A DNA stretch of 64,000 nucleotides from Pelecanus crispus (taxonomy: Eukaryota; Chordata; Aves; Pelecaniformes; Pelecanidae), in the NCBI RefSeq assembly GCF_030463565.1, contig NC_134662.1, forward strand, positions 4,193,001 through 4,257,000, in the 5' to 3' direction. This document shows, one piece after another, positions 31,875 through 45,042 of this stretch. A program made the position numbers and the translations under genes. Positions within the stretch are counted from its first letter, which is position 1; the number at the start of each line of letters is the position of its first letter. The notes under the pieces are model-generated. The model saw only the letters and a program-made list of their open reading frames with translations. It ran no database searches and was not told where the DNA came from.

Positions 31875-34243
31875 GAGCTGAGTTGTCATCAGACTCCTGG
31901 AGCCGGTGATTTAAAGCAAACCAAGAAATGTCACGGCGTCTGAGAAACAACCGCGCAGTGCTGAGCTGAGGCCGGGGCTGGGTCCAGCCGGAGGGCCCAG
32001 CGCGGCTGGGAAGGGGCTTCCCACGGGAGGGAGGGCTGCAGGGCGTCAGTGCTCCGGTTCCTCTCGGCCGCGGCAGGTTGGGGTCTGTGCCCTGGCTGCC
32101 CCTTCCCACCCTGGCAGGACCTGGATGCCCGCGTTTCCCGGGCTCCCCGGGAGCAGGAGCCGGGTCCTGCTGCACTCTGGGGGTCCCAGCCCCCGGCCCA
32201 TGCCCAGGGGAGGGTCCTGCCTGCGGGTACGAGCCAGCGGCGTGCGCCCGCGGTGCTGCTGCAACCGCCCAGACCTCTTCTGACCCGCCATTTCTGCGAT
32301 TGCCACACCGCCTCCGGCACTCGGCGTGGGGCCGGCGCTGGGCTCCTGCGTGGGCTGGAGCGCAGGACGGGGCTCGGGGCGGGGACGGGGGCTGCCGTGG
32401 CAGAAGGGCAGCGGCAGAGCCGGTGCACGGGGCAGGACTGGACATGGCCGGTGCCGGGGTCTGGCGTTCCCCCGTATGTCCCAGCGCAGGTCTGGATTGA
32501 AGCCCAGGCAGGGAGCGAGGCGGGGGAGATGCCCCCAGCCCCGTGGGGGCTTCGGCCGCTGCCAGAGCCCTGGCTGCGCATCGACCCAGGACGCCGAGCA
32601 GGGTTGGGGCCGGCCGGCTGCCCGTGCCCGGCCGCGGGCGCAGCTGAGCCAACCGCCCCATGTGCCGCTCTGGCCGGCGAGGGGGGAGAGTCAAATCTGC
32701 GCTCCCGCCTGGCCGGGGGGTGCTGGCCACAGGCCGGCAGCGTCAGGGGCTGGCAGGGAGGCAGCGGAGCCGAGGGCAGGGAGCTGCTCACGCTGCGTCA
32801 GCAGGGACGGCGAGTTCAGCATCCCGAAGGGGACCGTGAGCTCAGGGAGCCGAGAATAGCCCTGGCCTCACCGCGGGCAGCGGGGCCGCGGCCCGGCACA
32901 GCCAAGTATGGCCCCGCACCTGGGCCTGCAGGCGCTGCTATATCCAGAGGGATTCGCCATCCTTCCCGGCGCCGGGGCCAGGCTGCGGGTGGGAGCCTCG
33001 GCGGTCACTCCCCCTCCCCCAGCCCCGCACGTCGCGGCTGAGAACTGCCTCGTCCAGCCCGGCACGGTGCTGGGGTCCCCCCTGCCCGTGGGGCGGCTCG
33101 GGGTGCCTGCCCCCCCCCCGCCTGAGTCACCCCAGGGGTGACTTCATCTCCGGGGCTCGCCTGGCTGAGGCTGGGGTGATGGGCAGACCCCCCCCCGGGG
33201 GTGTGGGGTGCCCCAGAGCCAGGGCATGGCAGGGCGAGGCCAGCAGCTCCGGCTGCATTGGGCCAGCGGCTGGTGTGCCCCCGGGCTGCGACGCCCGGCC
33301 GCGCTGCCAAAGGCCACCGGGACATGTCCCCGAGAGCCGGGAAGCCCATGGAGCCGATTGTGCGTTTCTAAGGACACGCCTGGGTGTTTACAGCTCCGCC
33401 AGCGTCACCGGCACAGGCACCGCCGTCCTGCCCAAGGACACCCCGCGCCCGCCACGACGCAGCCCTGAGCCCGGCGGGACGGGGGGCTCCGGCCGCGGGG
33501 GTTCCTGCCTGGCTCCGTGCCGGGAGGGTGGGGATCGCCGGCTCCTTACTCACGGCAGCAAGCGATGGCTCACCTGAGCACGCCGGGGCAACGTGAGTCA
33601 CCGCTCGCCACCGTGACTAAGGCTGAGCCGCTCGGCCCCGTGGGGCTCGGGGGACGGGGAGGGGGAGCCGGGACCCCCCAAAGCCGGTGACCTTGCTCCT
33701 CCCCCACCGTGGCGGTGCCGGCGGTGCCCGGACCGGGCGGGCGGAGGTGAAGCGGTTCGGCTGCACCCTCCTGCCAGGGTGTGCCCCACGCGAGCCCTGC
33801 CGCTGGCCCCGCGCCCGTGGGAACGCTCCCACTCGCTGCCGGCAGCTCGGCGGTGAGGCCCCGGCTGGGCACTGAGCAGCCGGGTCCTGCTGCCTGCGCC
33901 GTGCCCGCCGGCATCGGCCCCTTTGCGGCCGCGCCAGCTCTGCTCCCCGTGGGAACAGCGTCGCTCCCCTCCCCGGGGCTGGGGGCCTGGAGAAATCGTG
34001 GAGGAAAAGGGTCCCCGTCCCACCTTGCGTCTTCTGCAGCCACCGGAGCGAGAAACCCCCTTCTTCCCTCCCCTCCCCATCTCTGCCTGAGCCCGGCATC
34101 AGCTCTGCCCTAATCCCATGACCCCGCGCCTGCGAGGGGAATGCAGAGACTTGCGATAAAATCCCCGTTTGCCAAAGCCGTGAAATCAGCCAGGAATTCA
34201 GTCCAAAAGGAAAAAAAAAAAAAAAAACCCAAAAGAAAGAAAA

Positions 34244-34443
34244 NNNNNNNNNNNNNNNNNNNNNNNNNNNNNNNNNNNNNNNNNNNNNNNNNNNNNNNNN
34301 NNNNNNNNNNNNNNNNNNNNNNNNNNNNNNNNNNNNNNNNNNNNNNNNNNNNNNNNNNNNNNNNNNNNNNNNNNNNNNNNNNNNNNNNNNNNNNNNNNNN
34401 NNNNNNNNNNNNNNNNNNNNNNNNNNNNNNNNNNNNNNNNNNN
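34244..34443. other. Assembly gap, 200 N
   Basis: Exactly 200 N, a conventional placeholder for a gap of unknown size. The sequence on its right repeats the sequence starting at 21278; the sequence on its left is found again ending at 47593. Confidence 0.99.
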
Positions 34444-37400
34444 ACCATCTGCTGCCAGGCTCCTCGCTCGGTGCCATCCTCCCCACGCCTCCCCGGAGGG
34501 ATTTCAGGTTCCCTCTGCTGCGCAAAAGCCCCCCCGGCTCTGCTCGCCCGCCGGGGGAGGCCGAGGCAGCTGCTGGCCCCTGGGCGCGCGGGGCTGCAAT
34601 CCCTCTGCCTCGCTCTAATCCCCTTTTCCCTGCGGTCTTCCAGCCTGGGAACGTGAGTTGGCTTGCCTGGGTGGGCAGCTGCTCCAGCAAAGGTCAGCGG
34701 GCAGCAGGTTCGGCCTCCCGCCTGCCCTCCCGGCGGGACACGAGCTCGGCTCCCCAGGCGGAGCGGGGCAGGGCTATTTTCGGCACTGCCACCCAGGATG
34801 TAATCTTGGCTGCCTCCTCTTCTTCTCCCCGCCACCTCCTCCCCCTCCTCTCGCTCACTCTGTCTTTCTCTCCCCCCCCCCCCCCCCCCCCCCACAAGTA
34901 TATCAAAAATAGTACCTGTGGTGTTAAATTTCTCACTCTGTAGCTTATTAAAAGCCTCTGAGAGCCTGACGCTGAGCCTATTTGAAGCTCAGCCGACTTC
35001 CCAGTTTCTGAGCTGCTCCAGTGCCTTGTTCTTCCCTTCCCCTCTCTTTCCCCCCCCCTTTTTTTTTTTTTTTTAAAAGGTCATACTTTGCGCCGTGCAT
35101 AAGCAAAGCCTCAAAGTCAGAGCGAGCGCTAATTAAAACATCTCGGGAATAACTGGGGACGGACGGCTTCGCTCCCTCTTCCGCTCCCTCTTGCTCTCCT
35201 CTGTCCCCGGTTTCTATTTGCGGCGTGCGTGTGCCTCTCTCGACACACGCAAGCCGCTCTCTTTCTGATGGAAGGTGGCTGGTTGGTTTTTTTTCTTTTT
35301 TTTTTCCATTTAATGGAAGAGCGTTGGCGAGGCCGGGAAGCTGGGGAAATGGCCAGCTGCTATTTTTAGGATGGGAAAAAAGCGTCTCCGTCAGCGTCCT
35401 CTCACCAGCTCTTCCCACTGCCTCCCGCCAGCTCCGGGGGGACGGGGGGCCAGCAGGGATCCGGCCCTGCCCCCTCGCAGGGTGCCCTTGGCCGGGCTCT
35501 CCGCGGCGTGACGCCTGCCGGGACTTGTAGTCTGCATTTGGGGGCACCAACGAGGGCACCGAGGGCACCTCCGAATCGCCCTGCATCCGGGGTGGACGAG
35601 GGACCCTGGGCATGGCCGTGCCCCCGCTGTGCTGCCGGAGGCTGCTCTGCCCCTGGGCAGGGCCTCTCTTGCCCTCGGGGCCGTGGGGAAGGGGCTTTTT
35701 CCTAAATCCTGCTCTGCCAGCCCCCCTGCCGCTGCCGGGCAGGACCAGAGCAGCGCTGGGCAGGGACTGCTGCGCCCTGGCTGTCGGCACCGCAGCCCCT
35801 CTCGCCCTGCCCCGCAGTTTGGGGGTGCGGGGCGATGCCGGGGGGGGCCATTCCTGGGCTCTCCCTGCTCCCCCTTGCAGCCCGGCCCGGTCCCCGCGGG
35901 GTCCGGCTGCTGTGGCCTGGGCTCCGAGCCCCTCACCTGCCTCTGTCCTTTCCCATCGCTGCTAATTATCTGGTTCTGTCGAGAGCAGCGTTATCCTCCT
36001 CCCCCGGCTCGCCACACTGAGCTCTCGGCTCCCTCTGCCCACGCCGGGAGCCGCGATCAGTCACGTCCCGCTGGATGCCACGAAAATGGTCTCTGACTCT
36101 CTGCTTGGCGCAGGAGATGCGTGGCTGCGGCTGAACCGGAGGCGAAGCCCTGCCCCGCTCCCGGCTCGGCGTCGGTGCTGCGGCGACGGACCCCGGCGGG
36201 GGTCGAGTCCCGGTGCGGACCGTGCGCGTACCGCTGATGCGATTCAGCGGGTGAATCCTCCCTCCTCGCCTCCCCAAACCAGCCTGGCTCCGGGAGCCAG
36301 TGGGGCCGTCCCGGCTGGCGGCGGCGGCGGCACCGCCGCGGGCCCTCGGCTGTTCCTGGAGCGCTGGCACGTGCCCTTGGCCACCGCGGCCTCCAACCGC
36401 GGCTGGGGCGAGAGGTCGTTCCCCGCCGCTTTTTGAGGCGCTGGGTGCTGGGGCAGCACTTTGCCCCCCGCGCTTCAGTCCCTGCTCTGGGCAGGGGGGC
36501 GCGGGCTGCGGCGGCCGGGAGCATCGGCGCGGCGGAGTTGTGGTGGGGAGCCTGGGATCTGTTTGTCTCCGGCTTTCGGGCGCTGCGGGGCGGGGTGGGC
36601 GTGCGAGGGAAACGTTAACGCGCAGGAGGGAAGGGCTGCCTGGAAAATGGCGTGAGCGGGGCGGGGGGCCGGCGCGTCGCCCTCCTCCTTCCTTTCCACC
36701 GAGGGCTTTCGCCCATGACTTGCATCTTCTGCTGCCAGATGGAGGGTGGGGAGCCGGGCCGGGAGCGCTCGGAAAGTGAAGCATCACCGTTTCTGCCGGC
36801 AGCGCCGGCGGCGTCGCTTCTCTTGGGGGATGATTTCCAAGAGGGGCCGGGCTCTGCCGGGCCGAATCTCCTGGTGCTGTGCGTCCCCTCCCTGTGCTTG
36901 GCCACATGGCATTTCCACCGTCCCACCCAGATCCCGAATGCAGGGGAAAGGTTTGAGCTCTCGTCTCTCTGCAGGAAAAAAAAAAAAAACAAAACCCCAA
37001 ACCCCACCGCAGCCCCAGGATTTCCCCGGCCCCTAGCTGGGCTGACTCATCTGGCAGAGCTGCCCCTTTCCCTGCCCAAACCCTCGGTGCTCGGGATCCC
37101 GCCTGGCCCCTCGCAGCCGCCCCGCTTTTGCCCCCCCCGTCCTCGGTGCCCACGTTGCGACATCGGGGCCGGGGCTGCCCCCCACCCCTCATCCCTGCCG
37201 GGGGGCACCCGCTGCCCTGGGGGGGGCTGCGGGAGGTGGAAAGCAGCCCCGCTCACAGCCCCCCCCCCCCCGGGGAAGGGGTGCTGAGCATGGAGTTTGG
37301 GGAGCCTCGGCGCTGGGCAGCACCCTGCCTGTCCCTGCCAAGGCTTTGCGGCAGCCGGGTGCAGAGCTGGCTCCGGCCGGGACCCCTTCCCGGCCCCCGT

Positions 37401-39197
37401 GGCCATGGGCTGCTGCCCGTGGCCCCGGTCCCGGCGTGGGAAGGTCAGCAGCGGCTCCGCACGCTGCCAGCACGAGCCCGGCCGTGTCCTTGGGCCACGT
37501 TGCCCTTGGGTGGCTCGAAGGCCGTATCCTCGCAACTTCCTTCTCTGAGGGGGGAGCGTTGCTGTAATGATTAACCCGCGCTGCGTTAATCGTTCCGTCC
37601 TGCAACCTTTTTCCTCTTGGTTTCCAGCATTGGAAAAATGCTCCTCTTCCGCCGGCCTCCCACGCACGTGGCCCCCGTGATGGGAGCGTGGCGGAGCTCG
37701 GGGAAAATCCCCGCGGGCAGGAGCAGGGGACCGGGGCTCGGGGTACGGCAGCGGGCAGGATCCGGCTCAGCCCTGGCTCCTCGGTCCCGGCCCATTCTGG
37801 GGTGATTTGCCGGCAGATGGCGGTGGAGCCATGGGGAGATGTCGCCCCACCAGCTTCCCCGGCCTCACCCCCCCAAAATCTGGGCGCAGGAGCAAGTGCC
37901 GACGGGCATTGGGGAGGGCGGGTGTTGTAGCCAGCACGACGGTGCTTGTCATGCAGCTCCCGGGCCAACAGCCTCGGAGCGCTGTGCTGGCAAACGCGGC
38001 AAACCCTTGGCCCGGGGCAGGTTCTCTCTTGGGGAAACTGAGGCACGGATGGGGAAAGCCACTTGCAGGCTGAGGAGAGCGGGGATGGGACGCGGGAATC
38101 CCAGACCCTGCCGCTGCACTGTGCTGCTCGGGGATGCCACCACCCCTGGGGGTGCTCCCCCCGCCCCCAGGAAGCCCCCCGGGTCAGGCGAGGGGCAGCG
38201 GGGGCGGCGCGTTGCCCTGGGGTCCCAGGTGCTTTGGCAGGGGCTCGGCGGCCCCGGGGGCTGCGGGCGCAGCCCTCGCTCGGGGCAGCCTCGGCGACCA
38301 TCGGCACTTGGCTTCGCTGGAGCCGGCCCAAAGCCACGGGGCGCGTGGAGGGGGGCTCCCGGCCCTGTGCTGGGGGTTCGAGCAAAGCCCCCCCCTCCCA
38401 CCGCTCCCCCGGCCGGGGCCGTGACCCACACGGGGCAGGGGGAGGCCGGGGAGGAAGCGGCTGCCAGCTGGGCTCGACGCCGGCTACAAAGGCGGCCCAG
38501 AGAGCCCGGGTGGAATGAGGTGGCACCCGTCCAGGTTCCCACGGCGGCCCCGGTGCAGAAAATACACCCGGAGCTGGTGGCGGTTGCCACAGCGATGGGC
38601 TGGGTGCCACGCTGCGGGGGGGGGGGGGGGGGGTGTGCCACAGCCCCGGACCCAGGTGTGCCGGCACGGGACCCTGGCACAGGGCGGTGGGAGCACCGTG
38701 GGGCGGCGGAGCTGGGCGCTGGCGGGGACCAAAGGCTCCTGCCCTGGCTCCCGCTGCCCCCGCCTGCCTTTGATGTGCCGGGACTTTGCCCTTGGTAAAG
38801 CTGGGAGGTTCCCAAGGAGTTCCCGGCTGGAGCCCGGCATCCAGCACCCAGGCGTCCCGGCGCGAGCCCTGGGGCTCCGTCCGCTGCTCGCTTCCCCTCG
38901 CCTCGCAGCAGCCACGGGCTCCGAGCTGCAGCCGAGGGCTTGCAGTCCCTGCGGGCTCCCTGGTTCCTGGCGGCGCTGGCCAGGAGGAAGCGGCCACAGC
39001 TGGCCCCGGTACTGGGGCCCTTCCCGGCACGGCTGGCGCCGGGCTGGGTCCTGGGGTGGGGAGGGGAAGCCGGGGGGTCCGGGGCCGGCTGCCCTCGGGG
39101 ATGCCCCGGCGTGCGGCGGGGAGGAGGGAACGGCAGCGCTTTCATCCCCGCTCCCTCAAAGGCCGCCTGTGTGCCGAGCGGCCGCCCCTCCATCGGG

Positions 39198-39206
39198 TAT
39201 AAATAG
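39198..39206 (+). promoter_or_regulatory. Isolated TATA box TATAAATAG (copy 2)
   Basis: Same sequence and context as 26032-26040; probably the same locus represented twice. Confidence 0.4.
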
Positions 39207-42200
39207 CAGGGATTGAGGCCTGGCATGACGCTGGAGTCACTTCTGCCACCGCCACCTTGGGTGTCCCGTCCCCCCCCGCCGCCCCGCGGGACCTCAATGG
39301 GGTCCTTGTGCTCCGCGGCCCCGCGGGGCACGTCCCGAGCAGCTGCTGAGCCCGACCCCGGCTGCTCCCCCCGACGTGCCGGGGCCACCACGGGGCTCGG
39401 GGTGCCCGTGCAAGGGTCCCAGGCAGGGAGGGGGCACGCACCCCCGCTGCTCGCCCTCTTCCCCCCCGGCAGGCGAGGGCCACGCAGGGGGTAGGCGATG
39501 GCTTCCTGCCATCCCTGACCCCACCTGGCCAGGTCGGCTCCTGGCCCCGGCCGTGCCGGACGGCTCTGCCCCCCGCCACCCCCTCCCTGCCCGGGCAGCG
39601 CCGGCAGCTGCTGTGGGGCGTAATGATGGGGTGTGCCTGCCTGCCTGCCTGCCTGCCCCGGGGTGGAGAGCGGCGCGGGAGGCTGCTGCCACCCAGCAAG
39701 ACGGGGCCAGCCGGGCGCGGAGCTTCCCTGCCTGCAGCCGGCGCGGCCACACCTGTGTGGGCTGAGCGGACCCCGCTCCCACCCCAACGCCCGGCCCAAC
39801 CAGCTCCTTCGCGTCCCGGCTGCCCGCGGACAGGCTGCTGCAGGCAGGGCCCCCCGGGCCAGGCAGGTGCAGGGTGCCGGGGAGCGCCCGGCGTGGCGGG
39901 GGGATGCGGGGGGCCAGGAGGAGCCGGAGCTGCCTCCGTCCCTGCTGCGCCGTCGGGACACGGCCGCTGCGGCCCCCTGCAAGCGCACTGAGGTGCCTGG
40001 GAGAGCTGGGGGCTGGAGGGGCCGTGGCCCGACACGCGCCCAGCCGGGGGGGTTTCCAGGAGTGCCCCGTGCCGCTGCGGGATGTCCCTGTCCCTGCTCG
40101 CCCCTCGTCGCTTCCCCGCATTGTGTCCCCTGTCCGGCTCTGCATCCTGTCTTGGCAGATGGGCCCTGGCCGCGACCCCCGCTGGCTGCAGCCCCCGCAC
40201 CTCGTGTCCCAGCCGGAGCACCCCAAGGGCGCAGGCTTCCACCGGGGCGGGCTGCGGAATGGCCCCGTCAGCTCACGCAGGCTCCCGGTGGGGCGTGGGA
40301 AAAGCCGGCGTCTCCCGCAGCGAGCGGGGCGGGCAGGGCGGGCAGGGCCCCTCCGCCGGGGCCGGGTGTGGGTGCAGAGCGCGCACAAGCGCATGTCGCA
40401 CCCTCGGTGGGGTCGTGCACCCCACGATCCCCCCATCTGCTCCAACCGTGGGCGGTCAGTCCCCAGGGCTGCCTTACCCACCCCATCCCAGTTTGGGGAG
40501 CGAGGACCGGCTGCGCTGCAGCATCCCCGCTCCCGGTGCCGTGGGGCGCAGGCGCGCAGGCACCCCGAAGCCCATGGGGCTGGGGCAGCTCCGCGACGTG
40601 GGGGTCCTGGCGGGGCAGGGAGGGGCCGTGACCCAGAGGAGCTGCGATGCCGCAGCCGCCGGCAGGCTGCGGGTACCGGCTCCTTATGGCCGCGGGAGGA
40701 GCGGCGCGAGGCCGGACGGCTCGTGCCAAGGGCGTCCCGTGAGCAAAGAGTCGGATAAGCAGAGCCGGGCTGTGACGGCCAACGCACGGGGCCCTGGCCG
40801 GGAGCTTTCTGAATTCATCTCAAATGGCAAAAATTCATCTCAAAATCAGCAAATGGCAGTGGCTGGAGGGAAAGGGAAGGAACTGGGCCGGGGCCTTAAC
40901 CAGCAGCGTTTTCCTTTGGAAATGCATCTCCCGTAAAACGTGAGCTGATGGTTTTCGCTTTGAATACTGCCAGGAGCATCTGAGAAGGGCAGGCGGTGCT
41001 GGGGCTGCTGTGAAGCGAGTTTCTCTTTTGCTTTTGTTTGGCTCTTGTTTGGCCCAGCATCCACCCCACGCCGAGCACGAGCGGGCTCCGGAGTCTCTCG
41101 CTTTCCATCGAAGCAGTAGCGACGTTGCTGCATTTTTTTGGTTCATCCGTGATGAGGGGCTCAGCGGGGCGGGGGCCGTGCCGGCTGGGGAGGGCGGCGG
41201 GAGGCAAGCGCTGCGGAGGTTACACAAGAACCCAGCTCTGCTGATGCTCCCAAAACCACAGATGATCTAATCTCCTGCAGCCTAACCTATCGCTGCCATA
41301 TCGCATTTCCCCTCAAAACCTAATCCTGCAGAGAGCACCCGACGCCATCCTGGCCCCGCCGGCAGCACCCTCGCGGGGAGCACTGATGGGCGACTGCCCG
41401 CTCACACCGGCAGCCCCAGGGAGCTGGGCCGGGACCGCAGGCGCCGGGAGAGCGGGACCTGCCTCCCCGCCTCCGGAGGGCTTTTTCAGCCCGGGCAGCT
41501 CCGGGGGCTGCCGCAACCGGTCTCAGCCGAGCTCAGCCGCTGGCAGAGCCCTCGCTCCGGCTGACCGCAGCCCCGCGCGGTGCTGAGCCCCGGAGCGGGG
41601 AGGGCGGCCTGGGAGCTGCTCCATGCCGGCTGTCCCGGGAGCCGCTCCATGCCAGCTGTCCCAAGATGCCGGCTTTGTCTGGAGGACTATTGCAGCCTTG
41701 GTCCGAATCTCGCTACAGCAAATCCCCCGCCCCGAGCCGAGTTCTGGGCACTAACTGCACCCTGCGAGGGAAGGGAGAAAGAAGAGAGAGAAAGGCAGAA
41801 GGAGAGCCCCGGCGTGGCGCTTTCGTCCCCGTCGCCAGCGGCTCGAGCTCTGCTGCCCCCATGCGCCTCTTCCATCACCGGCTAATGCAGCCGGGGAGCT
41901 CGGTTCCTTGCCCGCTGGCCCCCTCAGCCCACTGGGCACCGCAGCCCCGTGGTCCGTGCCTGCCGGAGGGAGCTGCCCGCCTGGCAGCATCCGGGGTGCT
42001 CTCAGCATCACCCGGGCGAGGAGCTGGAGAAGCAGCCGGCTCTGGGCTCTCCGGGCAGCGGGGTCCAGCAGAGCCCCCGTGGCCCTGCCGTTGGCCGGGA
42101 CGGCGCCTGCCTTTGCCGGCACGTGGGGTGCCAGGGCGTGCTCCAGCCCGCGCGCTGCCAAATGCCCGGCGCAGACGGGCCTCGCGGCAGATGCGAGCAG

Positions 42201-43230
42201 GCGCGTTTCAGGGCAGGGCTGCCTCTGCGCCGGGCCAGCACTGGCCCAGCATGGCCAAGGTCTCCGTTGGGAGCTGAAGGCGCTACGGGGAGACAAAGGT
42301 TTAATGAGGGGTTGTTGGGCTCTCTCTGATCCTTCCGCCCATTATCTAATCAGAGCAGGGCATTTAAAAGGCCACAGTGCAGGGTGAGTCACTTCCCCGG
42401 TCGGTGCCTCAGTTTCCCCACAGGTAGCGCGGCGGGGATGAGCTGAGCCCATCTCCCCGCAGCGTGTCTCGGCGCTGGGGAATGCAGCGCAGTGGGTCCG
42501 GCCCAGGGCTGGATTCCTCCGTCTGCTCTTCGCTCCGCGCTGGCACACCCCGACCCTGGGCACAGCACCTCCCTCCATCCCCCCGGCTCGGGAAGGGGCG
42601 CAGGGTGGCCCCGCTCCCGCCGGCATCCCTGAGCAGCTGGGGAGGCTCCGGCAGGAGGGAGGGCGAGAGCCAGCCCTGCCCAAGGGAGCCAGGATCTCCC
42701 GATGCCCGAGTGCCCGGCAGCACGGGGCACACGTTGGGGCACCCACACCTCCACGCGCGGCAGCTTTGCCTCCACTGGGCTGCTGCAGCCCGGCCCTGCG
42801 GCAGCGCCGGTGCCGGTGGCACGCGGGGTCTGGCTCTCCTCCCCGACAGGATTTCCTGCCGCCGTTCCCAGAATAGGCTGCGGCCCCGCATCCGTGGGGG
42901 AGCGGGTGACCCCACGCAACCATCAGCCCGGAACCAGCCCTGCCGCCCCGAGCGGCACCGGGACCCAGGGTCAGGCACGGGGCGAGGCGGCAGCACCGGC
43001 GTCCCGTGGCCGGGGCCACGTGGCGGGGCTCGTGGCGGTGCCCCCTGCCCCGGTCAGCCCCCACCGGTGCAGCGAGGGCCGGCCGGGCGGCTCCATCGCC
43101 GTAAACAGGAACTGTGGCCGGGGTAGAGCGCAGCATGGCCGGGAAGTGAGGGGGTGCGTGCGCCCATGACGGGATGTGTGTGAACGGCAGGAGCCAGCGT
43201 CCGGCCTGGCCCGGGGCTGGGGGAGCACGG

Positions 43231-43590
43231 CTGGGGGGGGGTGCAGCACCCACCTGGGTGAGCGTGCATGGGTGGGAGCGGCTGGGGGGGGTGCAGCACC
43301 CACCTGGGTGAGCGTGCATGGGTGGGAGCGGCTGGGGGGGGTGCAGCACCCACCTGGGTGAGCGTGCATGGGTGGGAGCGGCTGGGGGGGGGGTGCAGCA
43401 CCCACCTGGGTGAGCGTGCATGGGTGGGAGCGGCTGGGGGGGGGGGTTGCAGCACCCACCTGGGTGAGCGTGCATGGGTGGGAGCGGCTGGGGGGGGGGT
43501 GCAGCACCCACCTGGGTGAGCGGTGCATGGGTGGGAGCGGCTGGGGGGGGGTGCAGGCACCCACCTGGGTGAGCGTGCATGGGTGGGAGC
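43231..43590. repeat. Minisatellite, about 52-bp unit, seven copies (copy 2)
   Basis: Units start at 43241, 43291, 43341, 43393, 43446, 43499 and 43551. Two more units than the 30061-30316 array, with single-base insertions in units five to seven. Confidence 0.95.
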
Positions 43591-44931
43591 ACGGGCGGCG
43601 GTGTCCGCGTGTGGAGCGAGCACGTGTGTATGTGCACGAATGTGCCCGTTCGGGGCGGTGCCGCCGGCGAGGGTGCACACGCGTGTGCAGGGACGAGGCC
43701 AGGAGGAAGCGCCTCCTCCCGTCCCCAGCCCCGCCCTGGGTCGGGGTTTCCTGTGGCACAACCCGCCCGTGGGGCTCCTTTTCCTCCTGCCCGGCTTCGC
43801 CTGCTTCGGTGGGTGCCAGCCCCGGCAGAGGGGCAGGGGCGGGCACTGGGCAGCGGGGGCCGCGTGCGAGCACACCCACGCGCCTGCGTCTGCGCCGTCC
43901 CGTGCTGTGCCCGAGGCAGCCAAACCCACGGCGCCGTGGGGCTGCTGGCGACCCTGGCCCCTCTGGCAGCAGCCCCAAGCCCCCTCCCCAAAAGCGGTGA
44001 TGGGGAGGCCGGGCAGAGGGGTGCCCGCGGCCCTGGGCTGGCACCGTGCCCCCCCGCCCCGGGTGAGGTTCCCGCATTCCTGACGCAGCTCCAAGTGGAG
44101 CAGTGGGCAGGCGCGGGGCGGGGATGCCGCCGCGCTGAGTGTGCGCCCGTGTGTCAGCGCGTGGGGCAGCCCGGCGGGACGCACCGCCCCACGCGGGGCC
44201 CCGTGCCGCATCGTCCCCGGCCCCTTGGCACACGCTCGGGGGCTCTGCGGGATCCATCCCACGCGGCTCCGGTTCTGCCTCCCACCCTTTGTGCGGGCAG
44301 GATTTGGCAGATGCCCCCACGGGCAGTGGGGTTGGGCCCCCATGGGTGCCCCCCCGTCAGCCACCCAATGCCCCATGGGACCCCCCCAGGCAGGGGCACC
44401 AAGCTCTCCCCCCGCCACTGGGCAGGGTTTTGGGGTGGGTGCTGAGGATGCTGCGCCCCAACTGCACGCCCCAACTGCACGCCCCAAAATGGGGCAGCGG
44501 GGACTACACCCCCCACAATGCATTGCGGGACACAGTGGCCCCACCCACTGTGGGGTGGCCTCAGTGCATTGTGGGGTGGGTAGTTCTGGGGGTGACCAGG
44601 TGTGGGGACACCCAGAGTGATGGGTCCCGGCGTCTGCAGCTCCCATGAAGACCCTGCCCCATGGCGTCAAACACTCCCCTTCCCCGGGCGATGCCGATAC
44701 CCGGTGGGGCAGCCCCGGCTCCCGCAGCCGGGGGGCTCGGCGAGGGCAGGGGCAGCTTCGGGGTGAGGAGGGAGCCGTGGCTGCAGGGCCGAGGGGCTCA
44801 GCCCGGGACGGCGGCAGAGGCGCGGTGCAGTGCGGGCGGTGCTGGCTGGCTCGCGGCCGGGGCGGCTTCGGCTCCGCTCTCGCCCAGGCTGGACCACGAA
44901 CCGCCCCAGCCAGCCCCTGCGGCGGAGCTGA

Positions 44932-45042
44932 GGGATGGGATGGGATGGGATGGGATGGGGTGGGATGGGATGGGATGGGATGGGATGGGATGGGGTGGGA
45001 TGGGATGGGATGGGATGGGATGGGGTGGGATGGGATGGGATG
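44932..45042. repeat. GGGAT pentanucleotide array, 111 bp (copy 2)
   Basis: Same array as 31647-31692, longer by 65 bases (13 units), with several TGGGG variants. Confidence 0.95.

Larger units (their letters stand above)
21278..34243. repeat. Duplicated segment, copy 1 (about 13 kb, ends at gap)
   Basis: Nearly identical, base for base, to 34444-47593. The offset grows from 13166 at the start to 13350 at the end because of repeat-length differences. No protein-coding gene is recognised in it on either strand; the long open frames are stop-poor GC-rich artefacts without family motifs. Contents include a ZNF143-like site (22348), MIR fragments (24861, 29213), a TATA box (26032), a minisatellite (30061), an inverted ZNF143-like pair (31219-31302), a GGGAT array (31647) and an AAT/AAC repeat (31824). 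Copy 1 ends in an A-rich tract exactly at the N-run. Confidence 0.95.

Noticed and set aside
37189-39988. Long minus-strand open frames of 613 and 679 residues (and their copy-1 counterparts)
   Set aside because: Proline/glycine/arginine/alanine-rich translations with no domain. The copies differ in length through frameshifting indels (for example the one-base difference at 24604/37790), as expected of non-coding DNA.
42342-44670. Repetitive open frames rich in CTLTQVGAAPPP-like units
   Set aside because: They are translations of the 52-bp minisatellite on the minus strand. Unit number and frame differ between copies, so they are not a repeat protein gene.
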